Shown: positions 1 through 8,218 of the stretch, one piece after another
How positions within the stretch are numbered: position 1 is the first letter of the stretch
Layout of the letters: each line of letters opens with the position of its first letter
Assembly (NCBI GenBank): GCA_035546855.1
Contig: DASZVY010000063.1
Span: 28,171-92,170, forward strand
DNA: 64,000 bases
DNA from: Nitrobacter sp035546855
GTDB taxonomy: Bacteria > Pseudomonadota > Alphaproteobacteria > Rhizobiales > Xanthobacteraceae
Direction of reading: 5' to 3'
Made by a program: the position numbers and the translations under genes
The notes under the pieces: model-generated
Seen by the model: only the letters and a program-made list of their open reading frames with translations
What the model was told of the DNA's origin: nothing
Database searches by the model: none

Positions 1-272
1 AAGGGACAGCATCAGGATTTGCCTAGCTCCAGGGGTTTCACGGCAAGATCGTCGTCTCGGATGCGCAACCCGACCGGCAGCACCAAGGCGGTGGACAATG
101 CCGCGTTTGACGCAGGTCCGCAAGGATGGCTCCGGGCGGATCGACTGCGGGGGCGATCACTCACTCCGGCAAAAATCGCCGCCGTTTCATGGCCGTAGCC
201 TGAAAGCACGTCCACTGTGGCGTTATCGTGGCCGGGGGGCGCCGGCGCCGCGCCGGTCTCACGCGAATGTGG
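1..272. other. left-edge stretch without a supported gene
   Basis: This stretch lies downstream of the ETF-QO gene. Short open frames run on both strands, but none shows a recognisable domain, a ribosome binding site or a sensible composition, and all are rich in Arg, Pro and Ser as expected from shadow frames in GC-rich DNA. The tail of a gene lying outside the window cannot be excluded. Confidence 0.5.
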
Positions 273-1934
273 TCACATCGCCTCGTAGTTCGGACCGCCG
301 CCGCCTTCCGGCGGAACCCAGGTGATGTTGCCGTTCGGATCCTTGACGTCGCAGGTTTTGCAATGGACGCAATTCTGCGCGTTGATCTGGTAGCGCACGC
401 TCGATCCGTCCTCGACCCACTCATAAACGCCCGCCGGACAATACCGATTCGACGGGCCGGCGAAGACGTCATGCTCGGAGGTCTTCTGCAGGTTCATGTC
501 GGCGACCTTCAGGTGCACCGGCTGGTCCTCTTCATGGTTGGTGTTGGAGAGGAACACCGACGACAGCTTGTCGAAGGTCAGCTTGCCGTCCGGTTTCGGG
601 TATGGAATCCGCGCATGCGCCTTCGCCGGATCGAGGGTCTTGCGGTCCGGCTTGCCATGCGACTGCGTGCCGAACAGCGAAAAGCCGAACAGCGTGTTGG
701 TCCACATGTCGAGGCCGCCGAGCCCGACGCCGATGATGGTGCCGAACTTCGACCACAACGGCTTGACGTTGCGAACCTTGAACAGATCCTTGCCGACGGC
801 GGAGTCGCGCCAGCCGTTTTCGTATTCGACGAGTTCGTCGTTGGCCCGGCCTGCGCCGATGGCGGCCGCAACATGTTCCGCCGCCAGCATGCCGGTGCCC
901 ATGGCGTTGTGGACGCCCTTGATGCGGGGCACGTTGACGAAGCCCGCGGCGCAGCCGATCAGCGCGCCGCCCGGGAACGTCAGACGCGGCACCGACTGAT
1001 AGCCGCCCTCGGTGATCGCCCGCGCGCCGTAGGCGAGCCGCTTGCCACCCTCGAACACGCCGCGGATGGCGGGATGCGTCTTGAAGCGCTGGAACTCGTC
1101 GAACGGCGACAGATACGGATCGTCGTAATTCAGATGCACGACGAAGCCGACCGCGACGCGGTCGTCGTCATAGTGATAAAGAAACGAACCGCCGCCGGTG
1201 GAATTGTTGAGCGGCCAGCCGAACGAGTGCTGGATCAGACCTTTCTGATGCCTGGCCGGATCGATCTGCCAGACCTCCTTGAGGCCGATGCCGAATTTCG
1301 GCGGCTCGCTTTTCGCGTCGAGCCCGAATTTCGCGATCAACTGCTTCGACAGGCTGCCGCGCGCGCCCTCCGCGAACAGCGTGTACTTGCCGAGCAGTTC
1401 CATGCCGCGCGTGTAGGAATCCTTGTGCGAGCCGTCCTTGGCAACACCCATGTCGCCGGTGGCGATGCCGCGCACCGCGCCCTTGTCGTCGTAGAGCACT
1501 TCGACGGCGGCGAAGCCGGGATAGATTTCGACGCCCAGCGCCTCGGCCTTCGGCGCGAGCCAGCGGCAGACATTGCCGAGCGAGCCGATGTAGCAGTGAT
1601 GATTGTTCATCAGCGGCGGCATCAGGAAATTCGGCAACCGGATCGCACCGCCCGCCGTCATCCAGTAGAACCGGTCGTCCTTGACCTGGGTCTTGAGCGG
1701 GCAGTCCGGATCGTCGCGCCAGTCCGGCACCAGCTTGTCAAGACCGGCCGGATCGATCACCGCGCCGGACAGAATGTGCGCGCCGACCTCCGAGCCCTTC
1801 TCGACCACCACGATGCTGAGATCGGGATTGAGCTGCTTGAGCCGGATCGCCGCCGACAGGCCGGACGGTCCGGCGCCGACGATCACGACATCGAACTCCA
1901 TGGACTCGCGGGGCGGCAATTCTTCGGTGCTCAT
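273..1934 (-). CDS. electron transfer flavoprotein-ubiquinone oxidoreductase (ETF-QO)
   Basis: The 553-residue protein passes electrons from reduced electron transfer flavoprotein, loaded by acyl-CoA and amino acid dehydrogenases, to ubiquinone at the inner membrane. The N-terminus carries an FAD-binding Rossmann motif (GAGPSG, residues 20-25). The C-terminal domain holds a 4Fe-4S set: Cys499, then Cys522, Cys525 and Cys528 in the order CVHCKTC. Length and the C-terminal ending fit full-length family members. The start at MSTEELPP follows a plausible upstream leader; the gene stands alone on the minus strand, divergent from the uracil-DNA glycosylase gene. A long antisense frame over it is a composition artefact. 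Assignment is secure. Confidence 0.95.
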   Translation of the reverse strand: MSTEELPPRESMEFDVVIVGAGPSGLSAAIRLKQLNPDLSIVVVEKGSEVGAHILSGAVIDPAGLDKLVPDWRDDPDCPLKTQVKDDRFYWMTAGGAIRLPNFLMPPLMNNHHCYIGSLGNVCRWLAPKAEALGVEIYPGFAAVEVLYDDKGAVRGIATGDMGVAKDGSHKDSYTRGMELLGKYTLFAEGARGSLSKQLIAKFGLDAKSEPPKFGIGLKEVWQIDPARHQKGLIQHSFGWPLNNSTGGGSFLYHYDDDRVAVGFVVHLNYDDPYLSPFDEFQRFKTHPAIRGVFEGGKRLAYGARAITEGGYQSVPRLTFPGGALIGCAAGFVNVPRIKGVHNAMGTGMLAAEHVAAAIGAGRANDELVEYENGWRDSAVGKDLFKVRNVKPLWSKFGTIIGVGLGGLDMWTNTLFGFSLFGTQSHGKPDRKTLDPAKAHARIPYPKPDGKLTFDKLSSVFLSNTNHEEDQPVHLKVADMNLQKTSEHDVFAGPSNRYCPAGVYEWVEDGSSVRYQINAQNCVHCKTCDVKDPNGNITWVPPEGGGGPNYEAM

Positions 1935-2081
1935 GATCTGGTCCCGGCAACAGGTGATTTGTAATGCTTCTAAGGGTTGTTGTTTCCGATTTTTTGCCGG
2001 AGAACAACCACGGAATGCTCGTTCAGGCGTTTCCCCAGAGCCCGATCCGATTAAACTTCGGCAAAACCCTTGTATGCCAGC

Positions 2082-2900
2082 ATGATTCCAGACCGCGCAC
2101 CGACGATCCGCGAACTGCTCGATTTCTATCGGGAAGCCGGAGTGGATTGCGCGCTCGCGGAAACGCCGGTCGACCGGCTGGCCGCCGAGGAACAGCCTGC
2201 GGCGCCGGTCACGCCGATCCCCGCTCCGCCACCCGTGACAAAGCCGGTCGCAGCCGCCACGCCGCGCGGCGATCCGGCGCCGCCGCCCGATGTCGCGATT
2301 TCATCGGCACGCGACGCCGCCCGGACCGCGCCCACGCTCGAAGCCCTGCGCGCGATGCTCAATGCCTTCGACGGCTGCGCGCTGAAGTTCACCGCGACCC
2401 AGCTCGTCTTTGCCGACGGCAATCCGGCCGCGCGGCTGATGTTTGTCGGCGAGGCCCCCGGCCGCGACGAAGACCTCGAGGGTCTGCCGTTCGTCGGCCG
2501 CTCGGGACAACTGCTCAACCGCATGATCGCGGCGATCGGTCTCAAGCGCAGCGACGTCTATATCGCCAACGTGATTCCATGGCGGCCGCCGGGCAACCGC
2601 ACCCCGACGCCGCAGGAGACGCAGATCTGCTTGCCTTTCATCCAGCGCCAGATCGAACTGGTGAATCCGGACGTGCTGGTGACGCTCGGCAATCCCTCGA
2701 CCCAGACCCTGCTCGGAACGCGCGAGGGCATCATGAAAACCCGCGGCCGCTGGATCGACTACAATACCGGGACCCGGACCATCCGCGCCATGGCGACCTT
2801 CCATCCGGCCTACCTGCTCCGCTCGCCGGCCTCCAAGCGCCTGTCATGGATCGACCTGCGCGCCATCGCCACGGCGCTGGCGCAGCCGTCAAGTCGCTGA
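2082..2900 (+). CDS. uracil-DNA glycosylase, family 4-like
   Basis: This protein should remove uracil from DNA at the first step of base excision repair. It is 272 residues from the ATG at 2082; an in-frame TTG at 2070 is the alternative start. A Pro/Ala-rich stretch fills residues about 37-70. The catalytic part has motif A GEAPG (123-127) followed by PFVGRSGQLL, and motif B HPAYLLR (241-247), both typical of family 4. Family 4 normally binds a 4Fe-4S cluster through four Cys. Here only Cys99 and Cys183 are kept; the other two positions hold Phe96 and Trp167. Cluster binding is therefore doubtful, although the fold and active-site motifs look intact. The phosphodiester backbone contacts and substrate range cannot be judged from sequence. 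Confidence 0.88.
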   Translation: MIPDRAPTIRELLDFYREAGVDCALAETPVDRLAAEEQPAAPVTPIPAPPPVTKPVAAATPRGDPAPPPDVAISSARDAARTAPTLEALRAMLNAFDGCALKFTATQLVFADGNPAARLMFVGEAPGRDEDLEGLPFVGRSGQLLNRMIAAIGLKRSDVYIANVIPWRPPGNRTPTPQETQICLPFIQRQIELVNPDVLVTLGNPSTQTLLGTREGIMKTRGRWIDYNTGTRTIRAMATFHPAYLLRSPASKRLSWIDLRAIATALAQPSSR

Positions 2901-2910
2901 GCTGATCGTA

Positions 2911-4419
2911 TCAGGGTGTCCGAGGCCGCACGATCGCCCAGCCGATCCGCAGGGTCGGCTGCCGGCCGTTGACCAGACGATCGAACGCGCGCGGGATTTC
3001 CGGCACGAGACCGGGAAACCGTTTCGCGATATCGTCCGGAGGCTTCCCGGCCGTATCGGCGGCGCGCCAGACCACGATGCCGCCTTGCGCGTTAAAGGCC
3101 GCGATCGGCAGCCACGGCGTTCGCTGCGGCGTCGCATCCAGCAGCAAACGCGGACGGGTGGCGCCGAGCCCGACCAGCGCCGCGATTTGCGGATCGCCGG
3201 CGACCGCCTGAAGAGGCCGATTGGTGCGCCGCTCGAAACTCTCGCCGAAAAACCGGCCGATGTCCGACGCCGGCGCCGACGTCGCAACCTCGCGGTCCGT
3301 GAACCATGGCTGCAACACGATCAGACCGACGAGCCCGATCGCAGGCGCCACCACGGCCACCAGCCAGACGACGCGCAGGATGCGCTGACGACGCAGCGCG
3401 ATGAGATCGCCCGATACAACGATGACAGCCAGGCCGGACAGCAGCAGCGCGATCGCCGGTCCGCCGGCGCCATCATCGAAACCCAACAAGGTGGAAACCA
3501 GACTCGCAAGCAGCGCAGGCGCCAGCGCGAAGAAATAGACGAACCGTTTGGCCAACGGACCGACGGGCGGGCGAAAGATCACCGGCGCGTCGTCCGAGTT
3601 GCGGGCGACCAGGCGCGAATCGAGAACCACCAGCACGCCGATGCCGACCATCGCCAGCACCAGACCGCCGAGCGCATCGCCCCAGTGCAGCAGGCGCGCG
3701 CTGAGTTGATCGACAGCAGGCCAGTGCGGCAGGACCAGCGCATGAGCGCGCACCAGCCAGATCACGTAGGGCAGCACCAGCGCGGCAACCACGGACAGGG
3801 CGAACAGCGGATCGAGCGACAGCAGGGTGTCGCGGCCGCGGCGGGTCGCCACTGCGAAAATCAGCAGCAGGAGCAAGAGCCCGGTCGCCGCCGGGGTCGT
3901 CAGCAACAGCAGTCCCGCCTCCATCGACAGCGCGAACCAGGCGTTGCGCCGGCCCTGCCCAATGATCTGCCAGAAATGCAACAACGCCAGCGACCACAGC
4001 GGCAGCGCCAGCACCTTGGGCCCGAAGGCGAGACCGGGGACGCCGAAGGCAGTCACCGTCATCGTCAGGAGAACGGCGAGCACCGCGTGCTGTGGACCGG
4101 CGATCCGGCTCCCGAGGCCGTAAAGCGCGCGAAAGGCCAGAACGAAACAAAGCTGGGACAGCACGTAAACGCCGAAGACGTGGTTGCCGGCCAGCCGGAA
4201 GGCGATGTCAGCCAGCCAGAACGCCAGCGGCGGCCCAAGATCGGTCCCGACCTGATATTCGCGTCCAAAGGCCAGCACGGTGGCCAGATCGCCGGGCGGG
4301 CTGCGGAAGAACAGCAGCGGCACGATCAGCCACAGCGCCGCCTGACACAGCACCACGGTCCAGAACACCAATCGCGGCCTGGCGCGTATCAGTTCAACAA
4401 CCAGCGACGTGAAACGCAT
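2911..4419 (-). CDS. membrane glycosyltransferase, GT39/ArnT-like
   Basis: The 502-residue protein is almost entirely hydrophobic, with around ten or more membrane segments and a soluble C-terminal part of roughly 100 residues. This layout is that of polyprenyl-phosphate-sugar dependent GT-C glycosyltransferases (PMT/ArnT clan). The first periplasmic loop has GDLATVLAF followed by DLGPPLAFWLAD, which resembles the loop that carries the acidic catalytic residue in the clan. Acceptor and donor are unknown; lipid A or a cell-surface glycan is a guess. The start is placed at MRFTSL because the hydrophobic segment begins just after it; 24 further codons are open upstream. Its 3' end is 10 bases from the convergent UDG gene. 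Confidence 0.7.
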   Translation of the reverse strand: MRFTSLVVELIRARPRLVFWTVVLCQAALWLIVPLLFFRSPPGDLATVLAFGREYQVGTDLGPPLAFWLADIAFRLAGNHVFGVYVLSQLCFVLAFRALYGLGSRIAGPQHAVLAVLLTMTVTAFGVPGLAFGPKVLALPLWSLALLHFWQIIGQGRRNAWFALSMEAGLLLLTTPAATGLLLLLLIFAVATRRGRDTLLSLDPLFALSVVAALVLPYVIWLVRAHALVLPHWPAVDQLSARLLHWGDALGGLVLAMVGIGVLVVLDSRLVARNSDDAPVIFRPPVGPLAKRFVYFFALAPALLASLVSTLLGFDDGAGGPAIALLLSGLAVIVVSGDLIALRRQRILRVVWLVAVVAPAIGLVGLIVLQPWFTDREVATSAPASDIGRFFGESFERRTNRPLQAVAGDPQIAALVGLGATRPRLLLDATPQRTPWLPIAAFNAQGGIVVWRAADTAGKPPDDIAKRFPGLVPEIPRAFDRLVNGRQPTLRIGWAIVRPRTP

Positions 4420-4499
4420 GAAGAGCCCGGCAGGACGCGATATCGCGGCAGAATGACCGAGAGTGATAAGCGGCGCGCCCCGCCGAAGCAACCTTGCGG

Positions 4500-5255
4500 T
4501 CAGGCGGTCGCTTCGAGCGTGATGGTCGTTTCCGCCAGAACGACGCCGTCAGCGCTCAAAGCCAGTTGCCGTTCCCGCGCCGCAACCACCGGGGCGAAGA
4601 AGCTGCGGTGATGCGAACTTGGTCCAAGCCGCTGGAGCGCGCTGAGATGTTCGGGGACCGCATAGCCCATGTGGTTCTCGAACCCGTAGCCGGGGCACTC
4701 CTGCGCCAGCTTGCACATCAGCCGGTCGCGCGTGACCTTGGCGACGATCGAGGCTGCCGCGATCGACAGCACGAGACCGTCGCCGCCGATCACCGCTTCG
4801 CAATCGCACGCCGTCTCGATCCGGTCGCGGCCATCGACAAACACATGCTTCGGCATCTCCGGCAGCGCATGCACCGCCCGCGCCAAAGCCCATAGCGACG
4901 CGCGCAGGATATTGTCGCGGTCGATCCGCGCCGGCGACGCGAACGCCACCGCGAACGAACTCGTCGCCGTGATCTCCTCGAACAGTTCCTCGCGGCGCGC
5001 CGCCGTGAGGCGCTTGGAATCGTCGATCCCTCTTGGAATCCGCTTCGGATCGAGCACTACCGCCGCCGCGACCACCGGCCCTGCCAGCGGGCCCCGCCCG
5101 ACCTCGTCGCAACCGGCGACCGGCCAGACGCCCTGCTTCATCAGCGCGCGCTCGCGTTTGAAGCTTGGCGGCGCGGCGGCGACGACAGCCTTTTGCGATT
5201 TCGCCGGACCCTTGTCTGACCTTCCACGAATCATGGGGCTGATGCTGGGCATCAT
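4500..5255 (-). CDS. rnhB: ribonuclease HII
   Basis: RNase HII cuts RNA in RNA-DNA hybrids and nicks at single ribonucleotides misincorporated in DNA. The type-2 RNase H signature is clear: AGCDEVGRGPLAGPVV gives the first catalytic Asp-Glu pair, DDSKRL follows, then HVFVDGRD and the SIVAKVTRDRLM segment. The protein is about 251 residues because it carries an N-terminal extension of roughly 45 residues rich in Lys, Arg and Ala before the catalytic core. The start is uncertain: ATG at 5255, 5252 or 5234 are all possible. In several alphaproteobacteria rnhB lies near ccrM and mutY, as it does here within 12 kb. Confidence 0.93.
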   Translation of the reverse strand: MMPSISPMIRGRSDKGPAKSQKAVVAAAPPSFKRERALMKQGVWPVAGCDEVGRGPLAGPVVAAAVVLDPKRIPRGIDDSKRLTAARREELFEEITATSSFAVAFASPARIDRDNILRASLWALARAVHALPEMPKHVFVDGRDRIETACDCEAVIGGDGLVLSIAAASIVAKVTRDRLMCKLAQECPGYGFENHMGYAVPEHLSALQRLGPSSHHRSFFAPVVAARERQLALSADGVVLAETTITLEATA

Positions 5256-5373
5256 CCCGCGCCGGCGCAACCGAAAACGGATCGATTTTCCCGCTATTCA
5301 GATTCGCATTCGGATTTGCGCGGTTCCGGCGCCCCGTTGCGGCGGCGGCTCGGCGCATGAGGCGTCCGCCGGC

Positions 5374-5604
5374 TTACGGACCATCCGCCGCTGTTCCTGG
5401 AGTCCGCAGCGCGGCGCAGACCAGGAGGTCGTGAACCAGAATGCGGGCAAGCCTGATCGGCTCCATCCTATCGAGGTCGGCCACCGCCCGGTAGCCGCCC
5501 GTCGCCACGGCAAGCCGCGTCCCGATCACGCGGTAGACGCAGCGGTGCGTGCGGCCTTCAAGGCAATCGTCGAACGCGACCGTGCCGCCGTTGCGTTGGG
5601 ACAT
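5374..5604 (-). CDS. hypothetical protein, 76 residues
   Basis: The product is not recognised. The frame encodes a small soluble protein of balanced composition with three Cys (in DDCLEG, HRCVY and LLVCAAL) and a Leu/Ile-rich C-terminal half (RLARILVHDLLV), unlike the Arg/Pro-rich shadow frames nearby. It lies between rnhB and the XRE gene, on the same strand as rnhB, 118 bases upstream of the rnhB start. No good ribosome binding site is seen before either of the two adjacent ATG codons (5607, 5604). It could be a real small gene or a chance frame. Confidence 0.4.
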   Translation of the reverse strand: MSQRNGGTVAFDDCLEGRTHRCVYRVIGTRLAVATGGYRAVADLDRMEPIRLARILVHDLLVCAALRTPGTAADGP

Positions 5605-5697
5605 CATGCAACCACGAACTCTGTTGGCCTGCGCAAATCGGAGGGCTTGCGAGCGAGGCCGTCTCGAAAATCCTGCGGCCGATGTTTACCGGGCTCG

Positions 5698-5710
5698 CGT
5701 ATATTATACG
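5698..5710. promoter_or_regulatory. palindrome upstream of the XRE gene
   Basis: CGTATA and TATACG flank a single central T, giving a 13-base palindrome in an AT-rich patch 46 bases before the XRE start codon. It contains a TATATT that could serve as a -10 element. Small XRE repressors usually bind such sites in their own promoter, so an autoregulatory operator is a reasonable inference. Confidence 0.4.
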
Positions 5711-5756
5711 TTAAAGCGTGTAGCCCGATTTGAGCATGGATGCATCATCCTGACGG

Positions 5757-6002
5757 ATGAAGCGACGAAATCCCGCTCACACAAAACAAATGCTTGCCCG
5801 CAATCTCCGCCGGCTGCGACGGGAACGGGCATGGTCGCAGCACGATCTGGCCGCCGAGGCCAATGTCCGCCAGGCCCTCATCAGCGCACTGGAGGTCGGC
5901 AACGCCAATCCGACGCTGGACTCGCTCGACAGGATCGCCGCCGCGCTGAAGGTCCAGGTGACGGACCTTCTGGCGGCGTCACATCCGCCGGATACCCGCT
6001 AG
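5757..6002 (+). CDS. XRE-family helix-turn-helix regulator
   Basis: The 81-residue protein is almost wholly a Cro/CI-type helix-turn-helix domain: LARNLRRLRRERAWSQHDLAAEANV, then ALISALEVGNANPTLDSLDRIAAALKV, the usual five-helix pattern at residues about 13-70. It has no second domain. A palindrome lies just upstream and could be its operator. No toxin-like partner gene adjoins it: the 3' side holds only repeats and the convergent radical SAM gene. It could be an orphan antitoxin-type repressor or a free-standing regulator; targets are unknown. Confidence 0.85.
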   Translation: MKRRNPAHTKQMLARNLRRLRRERAWSQHDLAAEANVRQALISALEVGNANPTLDSLDRIAAALKVQVTDLLAASHPPDTR

Positions 6003-6115
6003 TGTCCGAAAATCCGAAGCTCGCCTTGTTCGGCGGCGTTCTCCGGAGCGAACGTCGGGTTCGAAAGGACACCCGCAGGTCTGGAGCAAATTTCATTCAA
6101 GTTAAATCACCCCAG

Positions 6116-6206
6116 CGTCATGACCGGGCTTGTCCCGGCCATCCACGTCTTTGAACCTGCGATGCTTTTAAGACGTGGATACCCGGCATAAAGCCGGGCA
6201 TGACGG
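6116..6206. repeat. palindromic intergenic repeat, family 1, copy 1
   Basis: This 91-base element begins CGTCATGACCGGG and ends CCGGGCATGACGG. Its two arms are inverted (ATCCACGTCTT near the left middle, AAGACGTGGAT near the right middle), and each arm also contains its own small hairpin built from CCGGG/CCCGG. It lies between two convergent genes. Eight more copies occur in this window. Confidence 0.9.
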
Positions 6207-6224
6207 ATCATGCCCTGAGATTCC

Positions 6225-6300
6225 AGCGTGGTTTGGATTCAGAAGTTCGCTTGTCGGACTCGCTGAGATCATGCAGCGAACTTCTGAACCACCACACTAG
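6225..6300. repeat. inverted repeat with AGAAGTTCGC stems
   Basis: CAGAAGTTCGC (6240-6250) pairs perfectly with GCGAACTTCTG (6276-6286), with further pairing through GTGGTT outside. The element reaches into the stop codon of the convergent radical SAM gene. It could act as a transcription end for that gene, though no T-run follows, or be a separate dispersed repeat; no second copy was found in the window. Confidence 0.6.
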
Positions 6301-7454
6301 AACAGGTTCAATTGCTGCCCGGCACCGGCCGGCTTCGTGAAATGATCGACCGTCAATCGCGAGCGCCGCTTGTTGAGGCCAAGCCTCTCGCAGGCGATCT
6401 CGAACCGGCGCCCGATCATCCAGGCCATCGGTCCCGTGCCTTTCATGCGCGTGCCCCATTGGGAATCGTAGTCGCGACCGTTCCGCATGTCGCGGATCAG
6501 GGTGAAGACGTGGCGATAGCGATCCGGATAATTGGCGATCAGCCAATCGCGGAACAGGTCGCGCACCTCGAGCGGCAGGCGCAGCAACACGTAGCTCGCC
6601 TCCTTCACCCCTGCATGGGCGGCGGCATCGAGAATGCGCTCGATCTCCATGTCGTTCAGCGCGGGAATGACCGGCGCGACCATCACTGTGGTCGGGATAC
6701 CCGCCTCCGCCAACTGCCGCAGCGCCTCAAGCCGCTTCGGCGGCGTCGAGGCGCGCGGCTCCATGGTCCGCGCCAGCTTCGGATCGAGCGACGTGACCGA
6801 GAGCGCCACCTTGGCGAGGTTGCGTTTCGCCATGCGCGAGAGGATGTCGATGTCGCGCACGACCAACGCCGATTTGGTAACGATACCGACCGGGTGCGAC
6901 GCGCGCTCCAGCACTTCGAGAATGCCGCGCATGATCCGGCTGTCGCGCTCGATCGGCTGGTAGGGATCGGTATTGGTTCCGATCGCGATCATCTTCGGCT
7001 CGTAATCCGGCGCCGCCAATTCCTTCTCGAGCAGAGCCGGTGCATCGGGTTTTGCGAACAGTTTTGACTCGAAGTCCAGTCCCGGCGAGAGGCCGAGATA
7101 GGCATGGGTCGGCCGGGCAAAACAGTAGACGCAGCCATGCTCACAGCCGCGGTACGGATTGATCGAGCGATCGAAACCGATGTCGGGCGAATCGTTCCGG
7201 GTGATGACTTTTCGCGCGGTGTCGACCGCCACGGTGGTCTTGAACGGCGGCAGATCGTCGAGACTCCGCCATCCGTCGTCGAACGCGACCCTGGCCTCGG
7301 CTTCGTAGCGGCCGCTTGAATTGGTTTGCGCACCCCGCCCTCGCCGCCGGTCTCGGTCGATCGCGACGTCGATCTCGGCAAAAGGCGCAACCGCCGGCGC
7401 CGGAGGCGTGGCGGCCGGCGGTTGCTTCAGGGCTTGAGAGGAGGCTCGGCTCAT
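6297..7454 (-). CDS. radical SAM protein, PA0069/Rv2578c-like (SplB-related)
   Basis: The 385-residue protein carries the radical SAM cluster motif CEHGCVYC (Cys104, Cys108, Cys111; Cx3Cx2C) preceded by NPYRGC, as in the PA0069 family, which is distantly related to spore photoproduct lyase. The N-terminal 60 residues are Ala/Pro/Arg-rich and likely flexible. The reaction is not known for this family. A promoter with an SOS box sits directly upstream, leaving a very short or absent mRNA leader and no Shine-Dalgarno sequence, so the gene is probably induced by DNA damage. A role in DNA or nucleotide damage repair fits both relatedness and control but is inference. Confidence 0.88.
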   Translation of the reverse strand: MSRASSQALKQPPAATPPAPAVAPFAEIDVAIDRDRRRGRGAQTNSSGRYEAEARVAFDDGWRSLDDLPPFKTTVAVDTARKVITRNDSPDIGFDRSINPYRGCEHGCVYCFARPTHAYLGLSPGLDFESKLFAKPDAPALLEKELAAPDYEPKMIAIGTNTDPYQPIERDSRIMRGILEVLERASHPVGIVTKSALVVRDIDILSRMAKRNLAKVALSVTSLDPKLARTMEPRASTPPKRLEALRQLAEAGIPTTVMVAPVIPALNDMEIERILDAAAHAGVKEASYVLLRLPLEVRDLFRDWLIANYPDRYRHVFTLIRDMRNGRDYDSQWGTRMKGTGPMAWMIGRRFEIACERLGLNKRRSRLTVDHFTKPAGAGQQLNLF

Positions 7455-7461
7455 GATCTAA

Positions 7462-7493
7462 AATATAGCACGCCATAAGAACAAATCAAGAAC
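7462..7493 (-). promoter_or_regulatory. promoter overlapped by alphaproteobacterial LexA (SOS) box
   Basis: Read on the minus strand, GTTCTTGATTTGTTC (7493-7479) matches the alphaproteobacterial LexA site GTTC-N7-GTTC exactly. Inside it, TTGATT (7489-7484) can serve as -35, and TATATT (7467-7462) lies 16 bases further as -10. Transcription would start about at the ATG at 7454, predicting a leaderless or nearly leaderless mRNA. LexA bound here would cover the -35 element. Confidence 0.75.
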
Positions 7494-7623
7494 ATGAACG
7501 CACCGGCCGCGATTTCCCGCATCCGGCCGGCGCGCCTGCCGTGAAATGCAGCACCCGGCCGGCTGCGCTGCCCCCGCCGGAATGATAACGATGCCGGACT
7601 TTTCGCTATCCTGCGGGCGACCC

Positions 7624-8193
7624 ATGCTGAGCGTGATCATTCCGACCGACGGGGTCGAACAGACGACTGTCGCGACGCTTGCCGCCCTGGTGCCTGGTGC
7701 GGCGGCCGGCGTGATCCGCGAGGTCCTGCTGGTCGATCGGGCGGGAACCGATGTCATCCCCCGCGTCGCCGACGTGGCCGGGTGCCGGTATCTTCTTCTC
7801 GGGGGATCGCGCGCGGCGGCGATGGCGGAAGGCGCGCGTCAGGCGCGTTCGCCCTGGCTGATGTTCCTGCACGCCGGCGCGGTGCTCGACGCCGGCTGGA
7901 TCGAGGAAACGTCGCAGTTCATGCAGGCGATGGCGGCCTCCGACACGCCGCGCGCGGGCATTTTCAGCTATGCGCGCTCGCCTTACGCACCGTGGGGATG
8001 GCGTGACGGCTTGAGCGCGCTGGCGCGTGCCGTCTCGGGACCCTCGCCCGATCAGGGGCTGCTGATCGCCAAACATCATTATGAGCGGCTCGGCGGCTAC
8101 GCGCCGGACAAGCCGCATCCGGAAGCCCGACTGCTCCGGCAACTCGGGCGCTCGTCCCGGACCCTGCTGCGAAGCCGCATCGTGGTGGCCTGA
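7624..8193 (+). CDS. glycosyltransferase family 2-like protein
   Basis: The protein is 189 residues when started at MLSVIIPT, the usual beginning of GT2 enzymes; 26 codons are open upstream but look non-coding. The nucleotide-sugar binding fold is visible in LSVIIPT, EVLLVDRAGTD and the PWLMFLHAGAVLDAGWIEE segment, where HAGA takes the place of the common DxD metal site. The protein is shorter than most GT2 enzymes and the acceptor half is reduced. It might be a divergent or inactive transferase. The gene ends 25 bases before a convergent thioesterase gene. Confidence 0.7.
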   Translation: MLSVIIPTDGVEQTTVATLAALVPGAAAGVIREVLLVDRAGTDVIPRVADVAGCRYLLLGGSRAAAMAEGARQARSPWLMFLHAGAVLDAGWIEETSQFMQAMAASDTPRAGIFSYARSPYAPWGWRDGLSALARAVSGPSPDQGLLIAKHHYERLGGYAPDKPHPEARLLRQLGRSSRTLLRSRIVVA

Positions 8194-8218
8194 CATTCGG
8201 CAGCGTCGGCCGCAAAAT

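Noticed and set aside
228..1964. 578-codon plus-strand frame over the ETF-QO gene
   Set aside because: Shadow of a strongly conserved minus-strand gene, with no recognisable protein features.
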